Positions 1 to 5,616 of a DNA stretch of 7,572 nucleotides are shown here, piece by piece; the first letter of the stretch is position 1; the number at the start of each line of letters is the position of its first letter. The notes beneath the pieces were generated by a model. The model was given only the letters and a program-made list of their open reading frames with translations. It did no database searches and was not told the DNA's origin. The stretch is taken from NCBI GenBank assembly GCA_035565355.1, contig DATMSM010000090.1, positions 1-7,572 of the forward strand, in the 5' to 3' direction. This DNA is from Ga0074130 sp035565355. GTDB lineage: Bacteria; Pseudomonadota; Gammaproteobacteria; Burkholderiales; Rhodocyclaceae. A program made the translations under genes and the position numbers.

Positions 1-53
1 ACCGCCGCCCCGTTGATGCCGCCACCGACTATAAGTAAGTCATACGCTTGCAT
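1..53 (-). CDS. glpD: Glycerol-3-phosphate dehydrogenase, N-terminus only (cut by window edge)
   Basis: Only the first 17 full codons lie in the window. They read MQAYDLLIVGGGINGAA, which is the N-terminal FAD-binding beta-strand and GxGxxG loop of GlpD. The GGGINGA sequence is characteristic of aerobic sn-glycerol-3-phosphate dehydrogenases, which oxidise glycerol-3-phosphate to dihydroxyacetone phosphate at the inner membrane and pass electrons to quinone. The ATG at 53-51 (minus) is chosen because an AAGG Shine-Dalgarno-like sequence (complement of 61-64) sits 7 nt upstream and the flavoprotein motif begins immediately. A second ATG (43-41) is out of frame. The gene diverges from clpB over a 117-bp spacer. 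Assignment rests on a short stretch: another FAD-dependent oxidoreductase of the same fold is possible, but INGA strongly favours GlpD. Confidence 0.82.
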   Translation of the reverse strand, partial: MQAYDLLIVGGGINGAA

Positions 54-104
54 GGGTTTCCCTTGTTTGTTTTTTGCGTTGGGTCAAATCTCGCCCGGCC
101 AGCA

Positions 105-132
105 CTTGAAATGATAGACCAGTGCCCCATTT
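105..132 (+). promoter_or_regulatory. Sigma-32 (RpoH) heat-shock promoter of clpB
   Basis: The -35 element CTTGAA (105-110) and the -10 element CCCCATTT (125-132) are separated by 14 nt. Both match the RpoH consensus (CTTGAA, 13-15 nt, CCCCATnT) without a mismatch. Transcription would start near 138-141, leaving a leader of about 30 nt before the clpB ATG at 171. This also argues against any clpB start upstream of about 140. No CIRCE (HrcA) operator is visible here, so regulation appears to be by sigma-32 alone. Confidence 0.9.
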
Positions 133-156
133 GGGTGTCATATCGAATTTCTCTGT

Positions 157-160
157 GGAG
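157..160 (+). promoter_or_regulatory. clpB ribosome binding site
   Basis: GGAG at 157-160 lies 10 nt before the ATG at 171, slightly longer than the usual spacing. It supports the 171 start over the in-frame upstream ATG at 48, which lies upstream of the heat-shock promoter. Confidence 0.6.
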
Positions 161-170
161 AATCAGCAAG

Positions 171-2762
171 ATGCGCTTTGACAAACTAACCACCAAATTC
201 CAGCAGGCACTGGCCGATGCGCAGAGCCTGGCGCTTACCCACGACCAGCAGTTCATCGAGCCGCAGCATTTGCTGCTGGCCATGATCGACGAGAATGACG
301 GCGGCATGCGGGCTTTGCTGGCGCGCGCCGGCGTCAATGTCGGGCCGCTGCGTACCGAGCTGCAGGCCGCATTGAACCGTCTGCCCAAGGTCGAAGGCCA
401 CGGCGGCGACATCAGCGTTGGGCGCGACCTCAACAACCTGCTCAACCTGACCGAGAAGGCCGCCACCAAGGCCGGCGACCAGTTCGTCGCCAGCGAGATG
501 TTCCTGCTTGCCCTGGCCGACGACAAGGGTGAGAGCGGCCGCCTGCTCAAGAACCACGGGCTGCAGAAGAAGGCGCTGGAAGATGCGATCGCCGCCGTGC
601 GCGGCGGCGGCAATGTGAATGACCAGGAAGCCGAGTCCGGCCGCGAGGCGCTGAAGAAGTACTGTCTCGACCTGACCGAACGTGCGCGCCAGGGCAAGCT
701 CGATCCGGTGATCGGCCGTGACGACGAGATCCGTCGCGCCATCCAGATCCTGCAACGCCGCACCAAGAACAATCCGGTCCTGATCGGCGAGCCGGGCGTG
801 GGCAAGACTGCCATCGTCGAAGGCCTGGCGCAGCGCATCGTCAATGACGAGGTGCCGGAGTCGCTCAAGGGCAAGAAAGTGCTGAGCCTGGACATGGCCG
901 CATTGCTGGCCGGGGCCAAGTATCGCGGCGAGTTCGAAGAGCGCCTCAAGGCCGTGCTCAACGACATTGCCAAGGACGAGGGCCGCATCGTGCTCTTCAT
1001 CGATGAAATCCACACCATGGTCGGCGCCGTCAAGGCCGAGGGCGCCATGGATGCGGGCAATATGCTGAAGCCCGCGCTGGCGCGCGGCGAGCTGCACTGC
1101 GTCGGCGCGACCACGCTGGACGAGTACCGCAAGTACATCGAGAAGGATGCCGCACTGGAACGCCGCTTCCAGAAGGTGCTGGTGGACGAGCCTACGGTCG
1201 AATCGACCATCGCCATCCTGCGCGGGCTGCAGGAGAAGTACGAGCTGCACCACGGTGTGGAGATCACCGATCCGGCCATCGTGGCCGCGGCCGAACTCTC
1301 GAACCGCTACATTACCGACCGCTTTCTGCCGGACAAGGCCATCGACCTGATCGACGAGGCGGCTTCGCGCATCAAGATGGAAATCGATTCCAAGCCGGAA
1401 TCGATGGACAAGCTTGACCGTCGCCTGATCCAGTTGAAGATCGAGCGCGAAGCCGTCAAGAAGGAAAAGGACGAAGCCTCCAAGCGCCGCCTTGCCCTGA
1501 TCGACGAGGAGATCGCGCGCCTGCAGAAGGAATATTCCGACCTGGAAGAAATCTGGAAGGCCGAGAAGGCCCAGGTCCAGGGCGCCGCGCACATCAAGGA
1601 AGAGATCGAACAGGTCAAGATCGAGATGGCCGAGCTGCAGCGCAAAGGGGCTTTCGACAAGCTCGCCGAGCTGCAGTACGGCAAGCTGCCCAAGCTCGAG
1701 GCGCAGATGAAGGCGGCCGAGAAGAGCAATGCCAATGCGCAACCGAACAAGCTCTTGCGCACCCAGGTCGGCACCGAGGAGATTGCCGAGGTGGTGTCGC
1801 GCGCGACGGGCATCCCGGTCTCGCGCATGATGCAGGGCGAGCGCGAAAAGCTGCTGAGCATGGAAGACAAGCTGCACGAGCGCGTGGTCGGTCAGGATGA
1901 GGCGGTACGCCTGGTGTCCGACGCCATCCGTCGTTCGCGTGCGGGTCTGTCGGACGAAAACAAGCCTTACGGTTCCTTCCTCTTCCTCGGTCCTACGGGC
2001 GTGGGCAAGACCGAGCTGTGCAAGGCGCTGGCCGGTTTCCTGTTCGATTCGGAAGATCACCTGATCCGCATCGACATGAGCGAATTCATGGAGAAGCATT
2101 CGGTCGCCCGCCTGATCGGCGCGCCGCCGGGCTATGTCGGCTACGAGGAGGGCGGCTACCTGACCGAGCAGGTGCGGCGCAAGCCGTATTCGGTGATCCT
2201 CTTCGACGAAGTCGAGAAGGCCCATCCGGACGTGTTCAACGTGCTGCTGCAGGTGCTCGACGACGGTCGCATGACCGACGGCCAGGGCCGCACCGTGGAC
2301 TTCAAGAACACCGTGATCGTGATGACCTCCAACCTCGGTTCGCAGTTGATCCAGAGCATGGCCGGCGAGGCCTATGCCGAGGTCAAGCAGGCGGTGATGG
2401 GCGAGGTCAAGACCTACTTCCGTCCCGAGTTCGTGAACCGCATCGACGAGATCGTGGTCTTCCACAGCCTGGACGAGAAGAATATCGCCAGCATCGCGAA
2501 GATCCAGCTTGGCTATCTGGAAAAGCGCATGGCACGCATGGAGATGACGCTACAGGTCGAGGATTCGGCCTTGCTCGAGCTCGCCAAGGCTGGCTTCGAT
2601 GCGGTCTTCGGTGCGCGTCCGCTCAAGCGTGCGATCCAGGAACGCATCGAGAATCCGCTCTCGCGTGCGATTCTGGAGGGCAAGTTCGGCGCCAAGGATA
2701 CGGTGGTGGTCTCGGCCGCAGGGAATGGCGAGCTGACTTTCAACAAGCCCAGTCTTCATTAA
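171..2762 (+). CDS. clpB: ATP-dependent disaggregase ClpB (Hsp100 AAA+ chaperone)
   Basis: This 863-residue protein is full length for ClpB (about 857-865). It would form a cytoplasmic hexamer that threads aggregated proteins through its pore together with DnaK/DnaJ/GrpE. Visible in order are: the Clp-N double repeat (about 1-145); AAA1 with Walker A GEPGVGKT (206-213), pore loop KYRG (Tyr251) and Walker B LFIDE (Glu279); the long charged coiled-coil M domain (about 400-525) typical of ClpB and absent from ClpA; AAA2 with Walker A GPTGVGKT (607-614), pore loop GYVGY (Tyr655) and Walker B ILFDE (Glu680); and the sensor-2 motif GARPLKR (Arg816). All catalytic residues are intact. There is no IGF/IGL ClpP-docking loop, so it is a disaggregase and not a protease partner. 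The ATG at 171 is chosen because MRFDKLTTKFQ is the conserved N-terminus and the sigma-32 promoter lies just upstream. The gene is monocistronic, ending at a strong terminator. Confidence 0.98.
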   Translation: MRFDKLTTKFQQALADAQSLALTHDQQFIEPQHLLLAMIDENDGGMRALLARAGVNVGPLRTELQAALNRLPKVEGHGGDISVGRDLNNLLNLTEKAATKAGDQFVASEMFLLALADDKGESGRLLKNHGLQKKALEDAIAAVRGGGNVNDQEAESGREALKKYCLDLTERARQGKLDPVIGRDDEIRRAIQILQRRTKNNPVLIGEPGVGKTAIVEGLAQRIVNDEVPESLKGKKVLSLDMAALLAGAKYRGEFEERLKAVLNDIAKDEGRIVLFIDEIHTMVGAVKAEGAMDAGNMLKPALARGELHCVGATTLDEYRKYIEKDAALERRFQKVLVDEPTVESTIAILRGLQEKYELHHGVEITDPAIVAAAELSNRYITDRFLPDKAIDLIDEAASRIKMEIDSKPESMDKLDRRLIQLKIEREAVKKEKDEASKRRLALIDEEIARLQKEYSDLEEIWKAEKAQVQGAAHIKEEIEQVKIEMAELQRKGAFDKLAELQYGKLPKLEAQMKAAEKSNANAQPNKLLRTQVGTEEIAEVVSRATGIPVSRMMQGEREKLLSMEDKLHERVVGQDEAVRLVSDAIRRSRAGLSDENKPYGSFLFLGPTGVGKTELCKALAGFLFDSEDHLIRIDMSEFMEKHSVARLIGAPPGYVGYEEGGYLTEQVRRKPYSVILFDEVEKAHPDVFNVLLQVLDDGRMTDGQGRTVDFKNTVIVMTSNLGSQLIQSMAGEAYAEVKQAVMGEVKTYFRPEFVNRIDEIVVFHSLDEKNIASIAKIQLGYLEKRMARMEMTLQVEDSALLELAKAGFDAVFGARPLKRAIQERIENPLSRAILEGKFGAKDTVVVSAAGNGELTFNKPSLH
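615..617 (+). other. Candidate internal GTG start for a short ClpB isoform
   Basis: Codon 149 is GTG (Val) in the N-domain/AAA1 linker (GGGNVNDQEAE). In E. coli clpB a shorter protein lacking the N domain is started at a GTG at the equivalent codon 149. The codon is conserved here in position and identity. Upstream is a GGCGGCGG run that is only a weak ribosome binding site, so use in this organism is inferred. Confidence 0.35.
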
Positions 2763-2768
2763 GCCCGC

Positions 2769-2807
2769 CGGTACCTCCGGTACCGACCTCGTTTGAGCTA
2801 GGCTCAA
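2769..2807 (+). repeat. Two small tandem hairpins in the clpB 3' region
   Basis: Immediately after the clpB stop are two perfect inverted repeats. The first is CGGTACC (2769-2775), loop TCC, GGTACCG (2779-2785). The second is TTGAGC (2793-2798), loop TAG, GCTCAA (2802-2807). Together with the terminator hairpin that follows, the transcript end would carry three consecutive stem-loops. Neither of these two has a T-tract, so they are not terminators on their own. They may protect the 3' end, but that is inference. Confidence 0.55.
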
Positions 2808-2813
2808 GCATCG

Positions 2814-2844
2814 CAAAGGGCCGCGAAAGCGGCCCTTTGTTTTT
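2814..2844 (+). terminator. Rho-independent terminator of clpB
   Basis: A perfect 11-bp stem CAAAGGGCCGC (2814-2824) / GCGGCCCTTTG (2829-2839) is closed by a GAAA tetraloop and followed by five T (2840-2844). It lies 52 bp after the clpB stop codon. On the minus strand the hairpin lacks a T-tract, so it serves clpB and not the convergent cyclase gene. Confidence 0.93.
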
Positions 2845-2868
2845 GTGCCCCAACCGATGTGTGGAGGA

Positions 2869-2973
2869 GCTTCGCCGCAGGGCCGCCCCCAAGGCGAAGC
2901 GGTACGCGCCGGAGGCGCAAACCGTCAGGCCGAAACTACGAAGCCGCCCAAAATGGGGGAGCGGCAATGCCGC
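2869..2973. repeat. Cluster of palindromes in the clpB-cyclase intergenic region, unit 1
   Basis: No credible gene lies between 2845 and 3089. The first part holds several inverted repeats: GCTTCGCC (2869-2876) / GGCGAAGC (2893-2900) around a GGG/CCC inner pairing; CGGT (2900-2903) with GCGCC (2906-2910), loop GGA, GGCGC (2914-2918) and ACCG (2921-2924); and GCGGC (2961-2965), AAT, GCCGC (2969-2973). The first hairpin, read on the minus strand, has the same core (CGCCTTGGG, then CGGCCC, then GGCGA) as the palindrome inside hpnE at 7515-7543, which points to a dispersed repeat family. Similar GC-rich palindromic spacers are common in betaproteobacterial genomes; copy number here cannot be seen from one window. 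Confidence 0.65.
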
Positions 2974-2985
2974 GAACCAGAGTCA

Positions 2986-3088
2986 CCTCCCTCCTTGGAG
3001 GGGTGAGGCCGGGAATTCGCAAAGCACTGCTTTGCGCCGGCTGAACGGGCGAGCTGTGCTAAGCGAGCCCCGGGGGGCGGGAGGGAGG
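2986..3088. repeat. 103-bp element with 9-bp terminal inverted repeats and internal hairpins
   Basis: CCTCCCTCC (2986-2994) is the exact reverse complement of GGAGGGAGG (3080-3088), bounding a 103-bp unit. Inside are two further hairpins. One is TCACC and CCTCC pairing with GGAGG and GGTGA (2983-3006) with a 2-nt bulge. The other is CGCAAAGC (3018-3025), ACT, GCTTTGCG (3029-3036), extended by GCCGG (3008-3012) / CCGGC (3037-3041) with a one-sided GAATT bulge. No transposase or coding sequence is present, so it could be a small non-autonomous mobile element or a REP-like spacer. It ends one base before the cyclase stop codon. Confidence 0.5.
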
Positions 3089-3089
3089 C

Positions 3090-4430
3090 TCAGTCTTTCT
3101 GGCGCATGTAATGCACCAGATGGCGGTCGAACTTGAGGCTGTGGTTGATCAACCAGTCGCTGAGCGTGAGCTTGATCTGGAAGGCGAGATAGAGGAGGTT
3201 GTCGCTGCCCGCCGCCAGCCGGCTACGCAGGTTGTCCAGGTTTTCGATGAAGCGGCGGTGTTGCTGCACATGCTCGGGCAGGAAGGGATAGCCGCTGTCC
3301 TGCATCATGCCTTCCTCCATGTCGAAGAGTTCGCCGGCCTGCAGACGCAGGGCGTCGAAGATACTGTCCAGCTGCTGGCAGCGGCCGTCGCGGATCGAGG
3401 TCGCCAGGTTGCCGATCTGGCCAAGCATGCTGCGATGATGGCTGTCGATCTCGCTGTGACCTGCGTTGAATGAGTCCAGCCAGGCCGGGACGAGCATGCT
3501 GTCGCCGACATTCTCGTAATGGCCGGTGCGCAGATAGTCGTCGCACCGGTCCAGATAGATGCGCGCCGGAATGTCGCCCGGCGCCTCGGCCAGGCACTCG
3601 AGCAGGCGGCTGCGTGCCTGCGCAATGTCGCGCAGGTGGTAGCAGGCCAGAGCCTCCTCGAAGCGCTGGCGGGTGCGGGCCTTGGCCTGGCGCAGTGGCC
3701 CCGGGTCGCAATCGTAGACTTCATACACCGATTGCGGCTCGTGCTTGCCTTTGAGGCGCAGGCGGTCGAGGAAGCGAATCTGGTAGCGGCCTGGCTCTTC
3801 CAGGCTGTGGTAGGTGTGCTCGCTGATGAGCAGGGGCACGCCGTAGATCTTGGTCAGTTGCTCCAGGCGCGCCGAAACGTTGACCGCATCGCTGATGACC
3901 GTGCCGTCCATGCGGCCGCTGCCGCCGACGGTACCCATCATGACCAGACCCGTATTGATGCCGATGCCGATGCGCATGGGCAGGTAGCCGGCCCGGGTGC
4001 GGCCGTGGTTGTATGCGTCCAGCCTTTCGAGCATGGCCAGCGCGCCGAGCACGGCGTCATCCGGGGAGTCCGGAAACAGCGCCATGATGGCGTCGCCAAT
4101 GTACTTGTCGATCACGCCGCGGTGCAGCGAGATCACCGGCTCCATCTGCGAAAGATAGGAATTGAGGAAGTTGAAGTTCTCCTGCGGCGTCATTGATTCC
4201 GACAGGCTGGTGAAGTCGCGGATGTCGGAAAACAGGACGCTCATGCGCCGCTCGGTCTGCAGGCCGAGGCGGATGTCGCGGATGTTCTTTATTGCCAGGA
4301 ACTGCAGCAGCTGCTGCGGGACAAAGTGCGCGTAGATGCGCTCGGTGGTCGCCAGCTGTTCGCGCAGGCGTGCCACTTCGGCCCGCAAGCGGGAGACTTC
4401 GTCATCAGGCGCGGAATCGGGCGTATTCAC
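3090..4430 (-). CDS. Class III adenylate/guanylate cyclase with C-terminal hemerythrin-like domain
   Basis: This 446-residue soluble protein has no membrane segment or signal peptide. Residues about 9-32 look like a coiled-coil signalling helix. The cyclase domain (about 60-240) has metal aspartates Asp69 (LFSDIRDFT) and Asp113 (KYIGDA), base-contact Lys109, Thr177 where class IIIa has Asp (so class IIIb-like), and transition-state Asn184 and Arg188 (AVNVSARLE). It should therefore be catalytically competent, most likely making cAMP. Residues about 250-300 form the TPR-like helix pair often found behind such domains. Residues about 315-442 match bacteriohemerythrin: His332 (IDSHH), Glu372, His387 and His391, and His430 with Asp435. 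The histidine expected four residues before Glu372 is Leu368, so the di-iron site lacks one canonical ligand. The start is a GTG without a clear Shine-Dalgarno sequence; no better start was seen. The hemerythrin part may sense oxygen, iron or redox state, which is inference. The gene converges on clpB and diverges from the methyltransferase over 43 bp. Confidence 0.9.
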   Translation of the reverse strand: MNTPDSAPDDEVSRLRAEVARLREQLATTERIYAHFVPQQLLQFLAIKNIRDIRLGLQTERRMSVLFSDIRDFTSLSESMTPQENFNFLNSYLSQMEPVISLHRGVIDKYIGDAIMALFPDSPDDAVLGALAMLERLDAYNHGRTRAGYLPMRIGIGINTGLVMMGTVGGSGRMDGTVISDAVNVSARLEQLTKIYGVPLLISEHTYHSLEEPGRYQIRFLDRLRLKGKHEPQSVYEVYDCDPGPLRQAKARTRQRFEEALACYHLRDIAQARSRLLECLAEAPGDIPARIYLDRCDDYLRTGHYENVGDSMLVPAWLDSFNAGHSEIDSHHRSMLGQIGNLATSIRDGRCQQLDSIFDALRLQAGELFDMEEGMMQDSGYPFLPEHVQQHRRFIENLDNLRSRLAAGSDNLLYLAFQIKLTLSDWLINHSLKFDRHLVHYMRQKD

Positions 4431-4473
4431 GAAAATTGTGCGACGGCGTGGAATTGGGCCAAAATCATACTCT

Positions 4474-5013
4474 ATGAATCCTCATCAACAGCTTAGTCCA
4501 TCCCCGTGGGTACAACGTTTTGCGGGGCAGATCGTAACAGGTGGTAGGGTACTGGATCTTGCGTGCGGTCAAGGCCGGCACGCGCGTTATCTGGCCGGCC
4601 TGGGTTATCAGGTCGAGGCGCTGGACCGGGACGCGGCAGCGCTGGCCACCCTGGCCGGGGTGCCGGGCATCACCACCTGCGAGGCGGATGTCGAAGGCGG
4701 CCCCTGGCCTTATCACATGCAGCGTTTCGACGGCATCGTCGTCACCAACTACCTGCATCGCCCGTTGCTGCCCTTGCTTATCAACAGTCTCAACGAAGGC
4801 GGCATCCTGATCTATGAAACCTTCATGCTCGGCAATGAGCGCTACGGCAAGCCCAGCAATCCGCTGTTCCTGCTGCGGCCGGGCGAGCTACTGGAAGTGG
4901 TGCGTCGCCGCCTGCAGGTAGCGGCCTTCGAGGAGGGCGAGGTCGCATTGCCCGGGCCCGCTGTGATTCAACGGCTTTGTGCGACGCGCGGGGCGACCTT
5001 GAAGCTCGGCTAG
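4474..5013 (+). CDS. Small class I SAM-dependent methyltransferase, substrate unknown
   Basis: The 179-residue protein has a Rossmann-type methyltransferase core. Motif I is VLDLACGQG (26-34), followed by HARYLAGLGYQVEALDRD with the acidic ribose-binding residue near Asp51, then an acidic loop ADVEGGPWP (71-79), FDGIVVTNYLHRPLLP (85-100, motif IV region) and LNEGGILIYETF (106-117). The N-terminal SPWVQRFA before motif I is typical of a family of small bacterial methyltransferases related to TehB/UbiE-like folds. The substrate cannot be told from sequence. The ATG at 4474 is chosen because it places that N-terminus correctly; no clear ribosome binding site precedes it. An upstream in-frame extension to 4336 would overlap the divergent cyclase gene and lacks family likeness. 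The stop codon shares CTAG with the convergent tesA stop. Confidence 0.88.
   Translation: MNPHQQLSPSPWVQRFAGQIVTGGRVLDLACGQGRHARYLAGLGYQVEALDRDAAALATLAGVPGITTCEADVEGGPWPYHMQRFDGIVVTNYLHRPLLPLLINSLNEGGILIYETFMLGNERYGKPSNPLFLLRPGELLEVVRRRLQVAAFEEGEVALPGPAVIQRLCATRGATLKLG
5010..5013. other. CTAG palindrome shared by two convergent stop codons
   Basis: The TAG at 5011-5013 ends the methyltransferase on the plus strand, and the TAG read from 5012-5010 ends tesA on the minus strand. The genes therefore overlap by 4 bp with no terminator between them, so each transcript must read into the antisense of its neighbour or be ended by another mechanism. Confidence 0.9.
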
Positions 5014-5615
5014 CGCAGCAAGGGCTGCAACTGCTTCCAGATCGTATCCAGCATCAGCGGCTGGCTGGCGGCAGTAGGATGGAGGCGGTCGGCCTGGAAG
5101 GCATCGGCACGCAGGGCGAAGCCTTCGAAGAGGAAGGGCACCAGCGCCGTCTTGTGTTCCTTGGCCAGCTCAGTGAAGGTGGCGGAAAATTTCTCGGTGT
5201 AGTCGCGGCCGTAGTTGGGCGGGATGCGCATGCCGACGAGCATGACGCGCGCGCCGGCCTGCTGGCTGCTGCGAATCATGGCATTCAGGTTGTCGCGCAT
5301 GCTGGCGACGGGCAGGCCGCGCAGGCCGTCGTTGGCGCCGAGTTCGATGATGACGATGCGGGGCTGGTGCTGCTTCAACGCCGCAGGTAGGCGACTGCGC
5401 CCGCCCGCGGTGGTTTCGCCGCTGATGCTGGCATTGACCACGGTATGCGAATAGCCGCTATCCTTGAGCCTGGTTTCGAGCAGGCTGGGCCAGGCGGCCT
5501 GCCGGGCGATGCCGTAGCCGGCCGAAAGACTGTCGCCGAACACCAGGATGCTGGGTGCGGCATGAACGAGGGACGCGAGACATAGCGTCGTCAGCAACAA
5601 CAGGATTCTTCGCAT
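5010..5615 (-). CDS. tesA: Periplasmic SGNH esterase / acyl-CoA thioesterase I (arylesterase)
   Basis: This 201-residue SGNH (GDSL) hydrolase has all four blocks: Ser29 in FGDSLSAG, Gly66 in ISGET, Asn95 in ELGANDGLRG, and Asp176/His179 in DRLHP. The family hydrolyses fatty acyl thioesters and short-chain or aryl esters in the periplasm. A signal peptide is clear: MRR, a Leu-rich core (about 4-16), and a VHA/A cleavage site after residue 19, leaving a mature protein of about 182 residues, usual for TesA. The ATG at 5615-5613 is preferred because the positive charges follow directly. An in-frame ATG six codons upstream (5633) would add MTTALL and extend the overlap with ybbA; neither has an obvious Shine-Dalgarno sequence. 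The gene is divergent from ybbA, as in E. coli, where tesA and ybbA also overlap at their 5' ends. Confidence 0.93.
   Translation of the reverse strand: MRRILLLLTTLCLASLVHAAPSILVFGDSLSAGYGIARQAAWPSLLETRLKDSGYSHTVVNASISGETTAGGRSRLPAALKQHQPRIVIIELGANDGLRGLPVASMRDNLNAMIRSSQQAGARVMLVGMRIPPNYGRDYTEKFSATFTELAKEHKTALVPFLFEGFALRADAFQADRLHPTAASQPLMLDTIWKQLQPLLR
5602..5605 (+). promoter_or_regulatory. Ribosome binding site of ybbA, inside tesA codons
   Basis: AGGA at 5602-5605 lies 8 nt before the ybbA ATG at 5614. It sits within the antisense of the tesA signal peptide codons, so the same bases serve both functions. Confidence 0.6.
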
Positions 5616-5616
5616 G
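5613..5616. other. CATG palindrome shared by two divergent start codons
   Basis: ATG at 5614-5616 starts ybbA on the plus strand, and ATG read from 5615-5613 starts tesA on the minus strand. With these starts there is no intergenic DNA, so the promoters and ribosome binding sites of each gene must lie within the other's coding sequence. Confidence 0.75.

Noticed and set aside
48..170. An in-frame extension of clpB upstream to an ATG at 48
   Set aside because: It lies upstream of and across the sigma-32 promoter, has no family likeness, and would give an N-terminus 41 residues too long.
186..2465. A 759-codon open frame antisense to clpB
   Set aside because: Long antisense frames are expected opposite a high-GC gene with strong third-position bias. 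Its His/Leu/Gln-rich translation resembles no protein family and mirrors clpB codon structure.
2859..3044. A small open frame in the palindromic intergenic region
   Set aside because: It is an Arg/Pro-rich translation of GC-rich hairpins with no ribosome binding site and no recognisable domain.
2845..3089. A CRISPR array in the repetitive spacer
   Set aside because: The repeats are inverted and unequal, with no regularly spaced direct repeats and no cas genes nearby.
4336..4473. Upstream extension of the methyltransferase by 46 codons
   Set aside because: The extension overlaps the start of the cyclase gene on the other strand and is Arg/Ser-rich with no family likeness; the conserved SPWVQRFA begins just after the ATG at 4474.
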